A stretch of 64,000 nucleotides of DNA from Posidonia oceanica. Its lineage: Eukaryota > Streptophyta > Magnoliopsida > Alismatales > Posidoniaceae. The notes beneath the pieces were generated by a model, which was given only the letters and a program-made list of their open reading frames with translations, did not search any database and was not told the DNA's origin. The stretch spans positions 76,200,001-76,264,000 of the forward strand of contig JAZBRS010000075.1 in NCBI GenBank assembly GCA_037176725.1, read 5' to 3'. Each line of letters starts with the position of its first letter. The first letter of the stretch is position 1. The position numbers and the translations under genes were made by a program. Below, in pieces: positions 33,093 to 46,284 of the stretch.

Positions 33093-36000
33093 CTAGATTC
33101 GGCCATCTTTCTTGGGCACAGGTACAATGTTTGCCAGCCATTCAGGATAAAGAACAACCTTCAGAAAGTTGACCCTGAGCTGCTTCATTATCTCTTCTTT
33201 GATCATGAGCAGCCACTGTGGTCGCCATCTTCTTAGTTTTTGCTTCACTGGCTTGGCATCCGGGTTTAAGGGCAGATTGTGCACCACTACTTCTATGTCA
33301 AGGCCGACCATATCCTCGTAACTCCAGGCGAAGACGTCCGCATATTCTCTCAGGAATGCGGTGAACTCTGCTCGAGCCTGGGAGGACAGCTGGGCACTGA
33401 TACGAACTTCTCTGACTTCCTCAGCTGTGCCGATGTTGACAACCTCTGTTTCTTCTTCAACATGGAGGTTGGGGCCTTCTAGGTCGTCGTCATAGGGCCG
33501 GAACTCGGGCAATGATTCATCAGTCTCATCCATGCCCGTATCATCCTCCTCTCCATAAGCAATAAGTTCCGAGAGGATCTCTTTCCCAAAAGAAGGGCTT
33601 GTGATGTCGAAAGAGCGCATGTGTTCCGCTGCTTGGCCCTGGTGACGCTTCAGGATGGTCACGCTTACTCGAGTGTTCTTGTAGCCTCGGTGCGCAACCT
33701 CCGTCTCAGCAACTCCTTCTGCTGTTTGCTTTGGCCTGACTAATTCTGCTGGGTGCTCTGCTGACTCTGCTGAGGGCCTTGCTGATTCTGCTGTTGATGC
33801 TGCTGACTGTTCTGCTGCTGAGGCTGCTGACAGCTCTGTTACTGATTCTGCTTTCTGCCCTGTTACTGCTGCTGCTTGCACTGCTGATGCTTCCTCTTCT
33901 GAGTCTTCTAGTGTGCTTGTGGAGGGTGTGCCGGACTGGCGGCGGATCTGGGCATTGCCGCTCGCTATGCTGCTCCGGTGAGGCATGTGTTGCACAAACC
34001 ACCTAGACCCGCCTTTCGATTGGAGAGTGATGAGCTCATCTGGTCTAGGGGAGTCCGGCACTGCTGAGTCTTCTTCCAGGACCATGATAGAGGCATGGTC
34101 CTTTTGCAGTGGAGGGTCCGTAACTACGGCTTTCCCTTTCCTTTCTGCAGCTTGGTGCTCTGCCAGGTCTTCTGCTATCGACTCGAGTTGTTCTTGATAA
34201 AGTAGCTCTAAGTCGGACATCCAAGAATCGACCTGGGCTTCTATCGCCACTCCTTCTTCCTTGTCTGAGGGGGAGTCGACATAGTAGGCGCCGGGGGCCT
34301 GCGGCACTGGCCCGGCTGCAAGACGGATTGCTGCCCTTGGAATCTGCATGATCTGGTTCACGGGCGCGTCCGATGGTGGCAACTCCGATGTAGAAGGCCC
34401 AAATAGACAGGTCAGCGGTGCCACAGATGGATAAGCTGCCAGGGTCACTGTTGCGGGTGAAGGGTAAGCCGAGACGCTCTTCTGAGGTCTCAAGGGCCCG
34501 GAGAGTGTAGTGCTCAGTTGGCCTTTTGTATCGGGCCGTAACTGAGAAAGTGCAGCCTCTGACGCCATGGGGTCTTGCCATGAGAGCTGCTGTTGGTTGT
34601 CAGGAGGATGGGAAGCGGACTGCGCCGGCTGCATTCCTGAAGGTGTGGCTGCTAAAGCGGGCTGAGCCGCGCTGCTGACTGTATTGATTGACTGCCCTTC
34701 CAGAGAGAGGGACAGTGGCACTGATGTTGCTGTGACTGCTGGTAGCATGCTTGATTCTGCTAGAAGGAGTTTCTCTGACTCCTGCACTGCTGCTGACTGT
34801 ACTTGGGAAGCTGATGTGGCTGCAAAAGAGTGAGAGCTTGCCAGTTCTGCCACAGGGCCTGCTGAGCTGCCTGTTGTTTCTGCCAGAGGGAGGGCCGAAG
34901 AGACTGACTGCGTGGCCTCTGCTCTAATCATTGCCTTGCTGCTAGTTGGGACTGCCTCTACTGTGCTAGACTGCTCCTCATCCGAGTAATAGTCCTCAAT
35001 GCAGACCCAATCTTCTGCCAGCACCGCAGCTTGATCATCAGTTGATCCCAGAACACCTGCACAGGTGAAGTTAGCGAGGTCTCTGGGGATGGCTGGCTCT
35101 TGATCTTTGAGCTGGAAGCAGTGATCTTCGTTGAGCTTGGGTTCATAGCTAAGGCCTTCAGATTTCCTTCGCTCCACTGCTACGATCGGCTCTGCGATCC
35201 CCTGGCCGTGACGCCCAAGTGGTGTACCCTTTATGTAACCCCACCTGTGACATACATTCTTGACCATTCGAAAGGGGTTACTGTGAACGGCCAAAGAGTT
35301 GACACGTTCAAGATCAGGAATGAAGTTAACCGGCTCGCACCGATTAACGCGATATAGAGCTTCAGAAGTCTCGGGGTCAAACGGGATAGATTGTGAAGAC
35401 ACGGGGGAGACTGCCTCGATCCGCTCCTTCTCAAAGTTCTCCGCCATGACGACAATGACATCATCGCCGCGACGGTACTTTATCATTTGATGGAGGGTCG
35501 AGGGAAGGACCTGATGCTTGTGGAGCCAAAGGCGCCCAAGCAGAAGATTGAAATTCGGCTTCAAGTCGACGACATAGAATTCTACATCGAAGACGACCAG
35601 GCCGATGGCAAGGGGAATAATCAGAATCCCTAGAGCGTCATGGTGGGTGTTGTCAAAAGCTGTCATTCCCTTCACGGCTGGCGTGATGTCCTCGGCTTTG
35701 AATCCGAGCTTGGTTGCTGTACGCAAGGGGCAGACGTTAAGGCCTGACCCATTATCAACCAGTGTTAGGGGAATGCGAAAGTTTTTGAACTGCACCGTGA
35801 CGAATAGGGGCTGGTTGTGATTAATCCCCGCCGGAGGCAGCTCATCACTCGTAAAAGAGATGACTTGGGGCTCCGCAATCAACCCAACCATGCTCTCCAA
35901 GGCTGAAGGCTCAATGGACTGGGACACACGGGCAGCTTGGAACACGCGAAGAAAAGCTTCACGGTGTTCGGTAGAGGTGTGGATCAAGTCCCAGATAGAA

Positions 36001-37383
36001 ATGTCGGCTTTGACCTTCTTAAGCTGGGAGGTCAAGTCTGCCTTGGGCTGGTTCTTTTTGGCAACAGGAGGGGTGGTTTGGGCAAGCTCTAAGGGGGTAG
36101 TGGCAGGAAGCTGGGCCGCTACTGGCTGGGCAGGGATTTGGCTTGCTACGGGTTGATTTGAGGTTGGATCTGCTATGGGTTGGCTAGAGGGTGGGGGCAT
36201 AACAGGTCTAGGGTGAGTTGGCCTAATTGCCGGTGTTGGGGGCCTGTAAACCCTCCCCGATCGCGTTACTTCCGCGCACATCTCTGTGGCGTAGCTGTAA
36301 GGGACGCGATGGGTGTCCAAGGTTAAGTCAATAACCATTGGGGCACGTGTTGCGAGCACAGGAGAGGTTACAGGGGGACCTACAGGATACTGAGGTCTCT
36401 CTAGAGGGTACGGTTGTTGGGGTGGGAAGGCTGGGGCAGGTTGAGGTCTGCCTAGAAGGTGTAGCTGAGGTCGCCCTAAGAGGTGGATGGGGGAACTAGG
36501 CTGGGTCCTAGCTAGGAGGTGCACAGGGGATTGAGCCTGAGGGAGCATGGCGGGGGGCGCGAGAGGGCGCTCCGGCCTGGCACGCGGTCGGATCATGTGA
36601 ATTCCCGACTCGGAGCCGGCAACTGCCGCAAGATAGAGACTGACAGGAAAAGGCTCAGAAATATCAAAAATAAGATCAGAAGGGTCTACCACGGAGGTAG
36701 TAGGCCCAGAAGGGAAGACAGAGTGAATGCCTGAGGTTCCAGCCCCTGCCGAATAAGTGTGCTCCGGTAGGGGTTGGTGGATGATGCCAGAATGAGGGGG
36801 AACAGCTGAAGGAGCAGATGCATGAGTGTGTGCTTGAGTGGGTGCCTCGTGCATGTCGATCACAATCGTTCCCGATTCGATCAGATCCTGAATTGCGTTC
36901 TGTAGGGAGTAGCAATTGTCCGTCGAATGCCCGACGCTTCGATGGAAATTGCAGAAGAGGTCCGCCCTAAACCAATGCGGCAGAGGACTTGGCGGCGGAC
37001 GAACCTCCGGGAACTTCAGGAATGATGCAACCTTTGGCAAGATGACCGTGAGCGGTTCCACCAGTGGGGCAAATTTTCGCTTCTCAATGGGTGGCCTTCT
37101 TTGCCTTTGGTATGAGCCTTGTTGAACCGGTGCGGCAGGGTAGACCGGTCTAGCGGTGGTTGTGATTTGTGGTGTGGGTGGATTCCTAAGTGCAGGAGCA
37201 TACACCATCTGAGCTGGGGCAGGCCGGGATGGCAAGCGAACAGGCACAGCAGGGGAGTCGACGAATGCAACAGCGGTTTTCAGCGAGTCCTTCCTTTTCG
37301 GGCAGTTGTTGCTGCTGCCGCTGTTGTTGTTGTTGGAGGTGCTGCTGTTGGCACTGTTACTGCTAATCGCGGCTTGCTTAGCG
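33093..37383 (-). pseudogene. pol: Element II nucleocapsid, protease, G-patch and linker
   Basis: A frame of about 1430 codons is open from the end of gag to the TAG at 33093. The open frame reaches 37496 with a TTG, so it needs a fused or shifted start. In order it has a serine/asparagine-rich joint, a CCHC-like knuckle near residue 200 (CNFHRSVGHSTDNC), a long proline-rich spacer, the QLKKVKADISIWDLI helix, a retropepsin-like domain near residues 555-680 (VDNGSGLNVCP, LLLGRLWLHKH), and a G-patch (WGYIKGTPLGRHGQG) near residue 760. An acidic, low-complexity linker of several hundred residues follows, then the Tat block VFAWSYEDMVGLD and VKQKLRR, then the start of RT (VPKKDGRI). A DNG triplet replaces the usual DTG/DSG. 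Confidence 0.88.
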
Positions 37384-38966
37384 GAACGCAGAGAGAGCCA
37401 GGAAGTTGCCACTCCGCAAAGAACTCTCCACGCGCGCTCTAGCTCTGATGAGTACTGCAAAAGTAGTGACTGGTTGGATGCTAAGCAGAGCTCCAAGAGA
37501 TGGCTGCGCCCCTTTGATAACGATCACGATAGACTCCTCGTCAGAGGGTCTATCTCGAACCTGAGAGGCAAGGGCGCGCCAGCGGCCGACGTACTCCCCG
37601 AACGGCTCGCCGGAATTCTGCTTGATTGCGATCAAGTCCGCTCTCTTTGGGACTAGATCGAGGTTGAAGGAGTATTGTTCCAGGAACGCCTGACTGAGGT
37701 CGTTCCAAGTCTTGATGGCTGACATGTCAAGCGATGTAAACCACTTGAGTGCCGGCCTGGTCAAACTCTTCTGGAACAAGCGGATCAGCAACCTCTCGTC
37801 AGCCTGAAGCTGAGCGAGATCACCGCAATACGCCTTCAAATGTGCTACGGGGCAGCCCCTACCATTATACTTCTCGAAGTCTAGGATCTTGAACTTCGGA
37901 GGGAGTACCGCCTCTGGAAAGCAGCAGAGGTCCCAGAATTGGTAGGTCTGGTGCTCAGTACCCTGCACTAGTCGTAGTGCCTTTTCCAAGACGTCCATCC
38001 AGTTATTGATGGGGTCTGGGATTGCTGCTGTAGGAGAGGGATCAGCAGGGGTAGCGAGCACATACGCCGAATGGGTCGCACCTAAGTGCTCCTCCGGATC
38101 TACCATAGCGTCGCCTGGTGGAGCAACGGGATGGCCGGCGTATCCGTGCTGGGGGACTGTGTATGCAGGAGTGTATGCAGGATGCTGGGCCTGATGCAGA
38201 GGAGAAGAGCAGATGCCATGCTGTGCTGTGGGAGGAGTAGGATGACGGAGCACCAGTTGCTGTACGGGCGGGGTGCCAGACAGCGAGCCAGTGAGGTACT
38301 GGGCTCCAGCCGGTCCAAAAGACTGACCACCAGAGGGAAGTGGAGCATGCTGTGCTGAGTGTTGTGCAGAAGGAGGCGGTAAACGGACCCCCATCATCGG
38401 AACCGTGAGCAGTTGAGACGATGGTCGAGGCGGAGGTGTGGAGGTTGATGCGTGAGATGCAAGAACTGGCCTCAGAGGAACCTCAGGAACGACAGGAATA
38501 GAGGAAGGACGAACTGATAGAGCCATGCCCTGCAGTCTCTGGGCAAGCTCCATCAGGTGCTGGTACTGCGCCTCGGGCGTCTCGGCTGCGGGAACGCTGA
38601 AGTGTAGTGCCGGCGAAGGTTGAGAAGCGAATGGCACGGACACAGACTGTCCGGGAGGAAAGGGTTCTATAGTAAAGGTCGCAGCAGCGGTAGGAGGGAT
38701 GTCAAAGGCGACGTATCCCTGGGATGGAGGGGGCAATGGCATCTCCGGAGCGCGAGTAATGGCCGTCAAGATAGACTCGGCGACCGGATCCGGAGGAAGA
38801 GATGCTTGCCACTGTCCCGGGACGTACTGAGAACCTAGAGACGTTAGGGGAGGAAACCCTAGCGTCGGAGGGGGAACAAGGGGGACAGAAGGAGCAACCG
38901 GAGGGGCCGGAACGGAAACACCCTCCGAGAGAGGAGTGAAGGAAGGCTCACTAACGTACTGGGCCA
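37378..38966 (-). pseudogene. gag: Element II gag
   Basis: From the ATG at 38966 (MAQYVSEPSF) the frame runs 529 codons and ends in ALSAFR and TAA. The open frame extends upstream without another ATG nearby. The first 340 residues are proline-rich. The gag domain follows (PPKFKILDFEKYNGRG, LTRPALKWFTSLD, AFLEQYSFNLDL). One extra base near 37385, relative to element I, shifts the frame just where element I continues directly into AKQATTSS, so gag is cut from nucleocapsid-pol here. Programmed shifting cannot be excluded, but no slippery run is evident. Confidence 0.85.
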
Positions 38967-40275
38967 TTGCTGACCTAGATCGCGTGAGAACAGGGCTGCG
39001 ACGAGTGTTCAAGCGGTGATTCCTAAGAGGAGCTATCGTCGCAAATGCAGATAGCTCAGAGGGGGAATGGTCATGAATGAAGTCGCAAAAGGGGTGTCAA
39101 CGGGGGTCGGTACTCGAGCTCTGGCAAAGGGAAACTCGCTTACCGATCACGCTGACACAACAGAAGGAAATTAGGGTTAGAAACCAAAAAGATGAATGCA
39201 AATGAGTTAGTTAAATGGCATGAATGATATGTATGCTTTCTAGTATGCCTCCCTTAACTTATCTAGTGTTTCTTAGCAGGTGATCTACTTCGGGTATCCC
39301 TGGATGTACGGGTCACCGACTCAAGTCAGAAAAGTAGGTTCCCTGTCTAACTCCCGGCCCAAAGCTCAGGAAATGACAGGGTGGTGCGTTGGTAGCCTCT
39401 ACCCCGCCAAGGCGTGGGTGGTACCCTCTACTAACACCGACACGACCCCCGGACGAGGGGGGACAGACCGACTGACTCGTGCCACGCCCAAAGCGGTGGA
39501 ACAAGAAGCCGGGACCGTCCTTCGCAGACTAGTAGGTGGACTCAGATGAGAAGAATGCATGCCCTATATGATGCTTATGCAAATGATTAAAGTCTTTTAT
39601 CTTGCACATTTTATTAACCAGAGGGGGTGAAGGATTGTTTGAAGTCTCTAGTTGCTCCTAGAAGTTCTTTTTACTTGCCATTTTTAGTTAACCACGGGGA
39701 GAGCAGACAGTCTCTACTATCCTAGGCATGGCATGTGCAAAAGGGAAGAAAATCAGTCAGACATGGCAAGCAAACAACATACAACACAGCAAAAGGCAAG
39801 TGCATGGCATGTGCGAATGTTTGTGAGCATAATGGTGAAGAAAGAAACATTCATCAAGTCAAAAGGCATGTATGCAAAGTATGTGCGTGCGTAGTGACAT
39901 AGCAAAGGTGTAAAAGAAGCATTCAACATTCAAAAAGCATGTGTTGTTGCCAAACAAGTATGTAGACATGCAATGTGCGAGAAATAAGCAGTAAATAGCA
40001 AGTAAGCAACAGAAAATAAAGATAAGTAAGCTATGAAGGAAGTAGGAGCATAAGCAAGACAATAAGTAAATAAACAAGCAGAGAAGCAAAGCCAAGCAAA
40101 AAGGAGCACAATCCGAGGCGAAAAGAGGTGCAAAACCTAAGCAAAGTAGCGACGAAGCGACTTGCTAGGGGTCTGCACAGAAAAGCGAGCAAAACAGGCA
40201 GAAAAGGCACAAAAGGCAGACAAAGGAAGCAAATCCCAAGCGAGCGAAAGCGAAGGCGAAAGCCGGAGTCTGGCA
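38967..40275 (-). other. Element II leader between primer site and gag
   Basis: No coding region is supported. It is collinear with the leader of element I, including the TACCCTCTACTAACACCGAC block near 39420 and AAGTCTCTAGTTGCTCCTAG near 39640. The part 39900-40260 is rich in AAGCAAG/AAGCGA repeats. Confidence 0.65.
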
Positions 40276-40293
40276 TCCCCAGCAGAGTCGCCA
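40276..40293 (-). promoter_or_regulatory. Primer binding site, element II
   Basis: TGGCGACTCTGCTGGGGA on the minus strand, one base from the LTR end at 40295. The leading TGG pairs with a tRNA CCA end; the tRNA identity is not established here. Confidence 0.85.
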
Positions 40294-40294
40294 C

Positions 40295-43200
40295 TGTAGT
40301 AATCCCAATCAGAATCAGGCTTACTATTAGCGGCGATTGATCCGAGGAAGAGGCTCAACTCGAAAACACTTAAAATCGAGGAGAAAAAGGAAAGATAAGA
40401 CAAATCAGAGTCGCCACCATGTCTATTAACGGGAGACAAGGAAAACCGGGGGAAATGCGTGAATTAACACGCAAAACCAAGCAAGAAATGCAAAGCAAAG
40501 CAATGCAAAGGAAAACAAATGCAAATGAATGCAAATGAGATGACTCTAGCCTAGGATAGGGGCAATATGGTCATTGCGGGCCAGAAGACAAGGCAAGGAC
40601 TCCTGTTACGCGCGGGGAAGGTGTTAGGCACTCCCGACACGCCCGAGAATCGGTCTTTCTAGGCTTACGCTCGCATACGCAGGGAAAATGCAGATTTGAA
40701 TGCCTATGTGCCTAAATGAATGCTCAAGGTGTGCTCTAAGTGGAGAGATGCAAAGCGAGGAAGTAAACGTGCTGTCTAAGTGCTCAGCTACGCTGTTTGT
40801 GTTCCGAACTGGGCAAAACCCAGCTCGTGAGAACTCCAAGCAGTAAGCATCACAGCCCTATATGCAAATGCAAGCGAAAAAGCAAAACAACGGCAAAACC
40901 ATGCAATGCGATCGGCACGCAAGAGAAGACGGCGTAAAACACGTAAAACGAGGCAAGAAACAAGAACGACACGCAAAACGGAGCAAAAAGACAAGATCGG
41001 CACTTAAAACGAGCAAGAAAGCAAGGCAGCACGCGAATCGGTGCAAAAGACAAGAGCGGGCACGCGAAACGGTGCCAAAGACAAAGCGGGCACGCAAAAC
41101 GGTGCCAAAAGCGAAGCGGCCACGCAAAACGGTGCCAAAGACAAGGCGGGCACGCAAAATGGTGCCAAAAGCAGAGCGGGCACGCAAAACGGTGCCAAAA
41201 AGCCAAGCGGGCACACAAGACGGTGCCAGAAACAAAGCGGGCACGCAAAACGGTGCCAAAAGCAGAGCGGGCACGCAAAACGGTGCCAAAAAGCCAAGCG
41301 GGCACGCAAGACAGTGCCAAAAGCAGAGCGGGCACGCAAAACGGTGCCAAAAAGCCAAGCGGGCACGCAAGACGGTGCCAAAGACAAGACGGGCACGCGA
41401 AACGGTGCCAAAAGCGAAGCGGGCACGCAAAACGGTGCCAAAACAAAGCGGGCACGCAAAACGGTGCCAAAACAAGCGAAACAAAACCTCGAAAAAGCTA
41501 TGCGAATGCAAATGCAGGGAAAAAGATCAGAAGAGGCTAAAGGAGAGGTAAAACAGCGTGTGTGTGAGAACAGACGCTGTTCGGGGCCACACAGAGTAGG
41601 TGTGAAGACCTACAAAGGGGAGAGTGAGCAAACGGAGGGATTACCACTCCTTTGTGACCGTTTCCCACTAAACTGTTCCACGATCTGTCTCGCACGCTGC
41701 CCAAAGCTCGCGATGCGATCGGATCGTGGAAAAGGGGGAAGAAAGTCGCATTAAGTGATGAATCCAAGGAAAACACAACACAAAACACCCAAGAGTACGC
41801 GAAACGGGGATCTGAGTTGATAGACAAGAAGAGGAGGTCCTGTTCTACATGCTCAAAGAGACAGAAAGCGAAAGCAAAGCAAACTATGCAAATGGCATGC
41901 GAATGAATGCAATGCAGGGGTTCAGGAGGACATACCTGGAAATCCTGGGGCCTGATCTGAAATCTGCTTGGTCCATGCTGAAGAGCGCTTCGCTGCGGTC
42001 GCCTGGGCAGCTTATTTGAGAAGATCTAACGGCCGGATTGGAAGATATCGCAGCTTCAAAGCAGGAGGGCCAGAACAGGGGAGAAAAGCAGATCTAAGTG
42101 TTCAGGAGGTCCTAGGTGTGTGCAAAAAAGTCCTCCCAGGTGAAAGGGAGCTGAGGGCACTTAGGTGTGTGCAAGGAATGCAAGAATGCAAGAGTGCATG
42201 AGTGCAATGCATGCAAAATGCAAGAAAAGACCTAAGAATGATTTTTCAGAAAATTGGGGACTTAAATGCAATTTTTGAAAGAATGGGGGTCTAAATGCAA
42301 AGATTTTGAAAAGGATTGGGGCTTACAGGCAGGGGCTTTGAAAACAGAAGGGGTTGCATGCGATTTTGCAAAAGACTGGGCTTAGAATGCAATTTTGAAA
42401 AGGGGACATGCATCAGAAGAAGTTTTGAAAGCAAAGGACAAGCAAAAAGCAATTTTGAAAAACTCTGGGGTCTAAAATGCAATTTTCCCAGAAAACAAGG
42501 TTCTGGGGAGTCTAGGAATGCAAGTGGAGGGTCTACATGCAATTTTGTAAGGATAGGAGCTAAGATGCAACTTTAGGGGCAAAACAGTCTTTTTACATGA
42601 CTTTAAAAGGATGCAAGGACCTATATGTCATTTTTAAATCATGCAAGGGTCAAGTATGCAATTTTAGATGCAAAATGTGCTCTGAAATCAAGGTCTATGG
42701 ACTGATGTGCAATTTTTGAAAAAAACAGGGTTGAAAATGCAATGCAATATGCAAAAATGCATGCAAAATGGCTACTGTGCATTTAAATGGACCTAGATGC
42801 AAAAATGAAAAACCAGAGGGGCTGATGTGCAATGCAGCATGCAAAATACGAAAATAAACCCTAAGTTCTACAGTGCCTTGGACTAAGATGCAAAAATAGA
42901 AGCTAAGAAGGACCCAGAATGCAATACAATAAGGCAAACTTACAGCATTTAAATTAAATAATCTACTGCAGGATTCAGATGCAAAAATTAAAAGTAGAGG
43001 GGCTAAAACATAATTTTCTACAACTGGACAGCACAGTAATTGGATTATCATGCAAATACAAAAAACCAGAAACATTTAGAGCAATTTAATAAGATTTTAA
43101 CTTCAATATAACATAAAACTTAACTCATCAGGACCTACATGCAATATTAGAAACTTAATATGACATGAATGCAATGTGGAGAAAATTAACTAAAGTTGCT

Positions 43201-46200
43201 GAAAATAAAAAAAAAGAAGAACAGAGGACTTACAGTGGGGAGACGGCCGGAGGTCTGCCGGCGACGCTCTGGACCGGCGAAGAGGAGGCGACGCGAGGCG
43301 GCGGAGCATGGGGAGCGAGCGGCGTGACACGGCAGAGGCGGGGGAGACTTGCAGCGGCGTCGGCGGCGGCGGAGACGCGCGGGACGGCTGCTACGGGGGT
43401 GGCCGGCGCCAGAGAAGAAGGGGACTTCGACGAGGGATTGCGGGCAGCACAGGCGACGAAAAGCCTCAGGGAAAGGCCGAGGAGCAAGAGGGAGACGAGA
43501 GGAATCCAGGGGAGGGTTGCTTCAGCCCTTGCGCACGCCGGAAGAGTCCACCCACCTAGGTGACTTTCGACCGGCCGGAGGAAGGTGGAGACGGCGGAGG
43601 ACGGCGGCTGCTGCTGCGGGGGAGGCTTGGGGGCGTCGCCGGAGGTCCAAGGAAGACGACGGGCCAATCGGGAGCGCGTTCTACAGCCCGAGGCAAGATC
43701 TGGTTCAGCAGAGCTCCACCGGTGGAGGCCGAGGTGGACGCAGCGTTGTGCGGCATTCCAGGCCGAGCCAAGGGTACGGGCGGCTAGGTGGTTGCTTGGG
43801 GAGTGCGTGGGAGGAATCGGAAGTGGATTTCACTGAATGTGGAGGAAGTTATGGGGGTTTGAAGTTTTTGGGCAAAAAGAGGACCCAAGTGTTTGTAGTG
43901 GACTGTGAAGAGCGTGGGAGGTTTTAGGCCGTGATTCTGGGTGGCTTGGGAAGGTGGTTGTTTGGTGAGTCTAATGGTAAGGTTCTGGGATTTTAGGAGG
44001 TTCGTGGTGATGGATTTTCAATGGAGATGGTCGGTCTGGAGGGTGTTGGGTGCTGAAAGCTTCGGAGGCCGATTCTGGGGAGGTTTCAAGGGGTTTTTGG
44101 GTTCTGGAAGAAGGGTGCGAGAGCTGGGGACTTGGTGTTTCAGAGTGTGAGCCAAAAAAGTCCCGTTGTGAAGGAAAAGAAGCCGTTTTTATCTCCTCTC
44201 TCCCTACTGAAAATCAATGGTTTTAGGTCAAGGGGATGGCTTTCTGCCATCTTTGGCAGAGCATGGAGGGGGTTGCTGGTGCGAGTCGTCGGCCACAGGG
44301 TATGGGAGTGATGGAGGGAAGTCTTGGGTGTCAGGTGGAGGTTTGAAAAAGAAGAACCAATGAGGGAGAGGTCTGTCGTTTCTGTGAGAGGAGAAGAAGA
44401 GAGGAAGAAGAAGAAGAAGAGAAGGAGGGAAAGAGGAGGGGAAATGCATGGGCCGTGGGTTGGGCTTGAGAAAGAAAAAAAAAAAGAAATTAAGAAAGAA
44501 GGAAAGAAGGAGGGGAAAAGTTGAATGGGTTGGACCAAAAGAAAGGGGAGAAGGAAGAAAAAGAAAGAAAGAGGAGAAAGAAGAAGGAGAGGGAAAAGTG
44601 AGGAAATAAAATTAGGAAAAATAAATTAAAAATAAGTAAAAATACTAGAAAGGTTGTGTTGTGAGTTAGGATTTTAATTATATTTTTTTAATGACTGTTT
44701 GGGGTTAATTAGTGTGTTTTGGGCTTGATTAGGGTTTTAGATTTTTCTTTTGTTCTCAATTTGTTTTCCATTTGATTAAGTGTTTGTTAAATCTTTTAAA
44801 TTGTTTTCAAAATTGTGTTTTTCTTGTTAAGTATTTAGGACATTAGTTAGGATTTTTTAGGATTTATTTTCGTATTAATTGGAATGGGTTTTGGGCTTTT
44901 AGTTTTAGTCTTTTAGGCTTTTTTCTATCTTAAGTCTTTTGAATTATGTTTTTGATTTTTACTTGTTGATTTTTCTTGATGTTTTCTTTTAATTGGGTTT
45001 CTCTTGTTTGATTAAGTTTTGTTAAATCTTTTTAATGTGTTTCTTATTTTCTTTTTAATTAAGTCCTTAGGTTGTTGTTTTTTTTCCTTAGGTTTATTAG
45101 GTTAGGTTTTTTCTTTCATTAGTTGTTTATCTTAGGGTTCTTAATTGTTCTGCTCCTTTTTAGAGTTTGTTTTTTAATTATTTTGATAGGGTTTTTAATT
45201 TTGATGGGTTTTGATTTTGTTTTAGTTTTTTCCTTGATTTTACAGTATTTTCTTTTAGTTTGTTTTGCATTTTTTAGCTTACATGCTTGATTTCTTTTTT
45301 AGCTTGATTTAGTTAAGTTTAAGTTTTTAATTGTTTGTTTAATGTTTTTTAATTATTTTTCTTAGAGTTCTGGTTTGTTTCCCTTATGTTTTAGAGTTTT
45401 ACAGATTTTTAGGGGTTTTTACGGATTTTAGCAAAAGAAAGAAAAGAAAAGGAGAAGGAAGAAGAAAAGAGAAAAAAGGAGAAATAAAAGGGAAAGAGAT
45501 GAGCTGGAGGAAAACGATTTTTTAAAATTCAAGGAAAATGTTAAAAATAAAGTAAAAATAGGAATAAGGTAGAGAAAGGGTAGAAGCACAAAGGGGGCCC
45601 ACAGCCAAGCAAGAAAAAGAGCAAGAGGGTGATGAAAAGAGAGATGATAATCAGGAGAGAGAGAGGAGAGAGAAAATGATAATCCCAGAGAGAGAAAAGG
45701 ATAATTTGGGTGAATGGAAGGCTTAGGAGTCTTGGAATGGGATGAAAATTGGTGAGTGGGTAGGCTAGGGCTTGGAGTGCTTGGTCTAAAGTTTTGGTTT
45801 AATTCCATGGAGGTTTTGGAGGGGTTTTAAGGTGTAGAAAAAGGGTAGTTTTGCCTAAGTTCCCTAGGATTTTTAGGAGTGGTTTTGGTTTGAAAGTTTC
45901 TAGGTGTTTAGGTGGGTTTGTCAAGCAGGTGTTGATGGGTTTTCCTATGGATTTTGGTTATGTTTTGGGTTCAGGAAAGGGGTGTAATCCTAGGTTGAGT
46001 TTGGACTTGTTTTGGAGGAAAAGAGAGAGGGAGAGGTATGGGTTTGGACTTGGGTTTGGATGTTTTTAGGGTAAGGTCTTGGATGGTTTCAGGGTAAGGT
46101 TTTGAGAGGGTTTTGGGGTGGTTTTCTGGGTTAGAAAATGGGTGTGGTTCTAGGTTTGGTTTTGGGGTTTGAGGTGGGGTTTTGATTTGAAAGGAAGGGT

Positions 46201-46284
46201 GAGGGGGGAAAGGTGTAATTTTGGTTTTTTTCCTAGCCGCCCGAGATCTTGCCAATTCAGCCTTGTCGAAATGGGGTGTCAACA
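40295..46284 (-). repeat. Right LTR of element II (5' LTR in element sense)
   Basis: 5990 bases with the same block order as the left LTR. The U5-side block is at 40590-40860, the 27-base array at 41045-41475, the GC-rich block at 43226-43796 (with the same 145-codon minus frame, 43667-43230), and the T-rich block at 44640-45420. It ends TGTCAACA on the plus strand at 46284. Confidence 0.95.
41045..41475. repeat. 27-base tandem array in right LTR of element II
   Basis: About 15-16 units of GCGGGCACGCAAAACGGTGCC. It is two or so units longer than the left copy, and the order of unit variants differs internally. Confidence 0.9.

Larger units (their letters stand above)
19089..46284 (-). mobile_element. 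Element II: complete 27.2-kb Tat/Ogre-type Ty3/Gypsy retrotransposon
   Basis: Two LTRs in direct orientation (5925 and 5990 bases) enclose 15.3 kb. The element is flanked by ATGGA duplications. In element sense the order is 5' LTR (46284-40295), primer site, 1.3-kb leader, gag, nucleocapsid/protease, linker with G-patch, RT with RNase H, a second archaeal-type RNase H, integrase, an extra DUF7745/PMD-like ORF, satellite-like arrays, polypurine tract, 3' LTR. The dual RNase H is diagnostic of Tat. The two LTRs look nearly identical by eye, with scattered base changes and array length differences, so insertion was fairly recent compared with the host DNA. Gag-pol carries one frameshift and two TAG codons. 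Confidence 0.95.
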
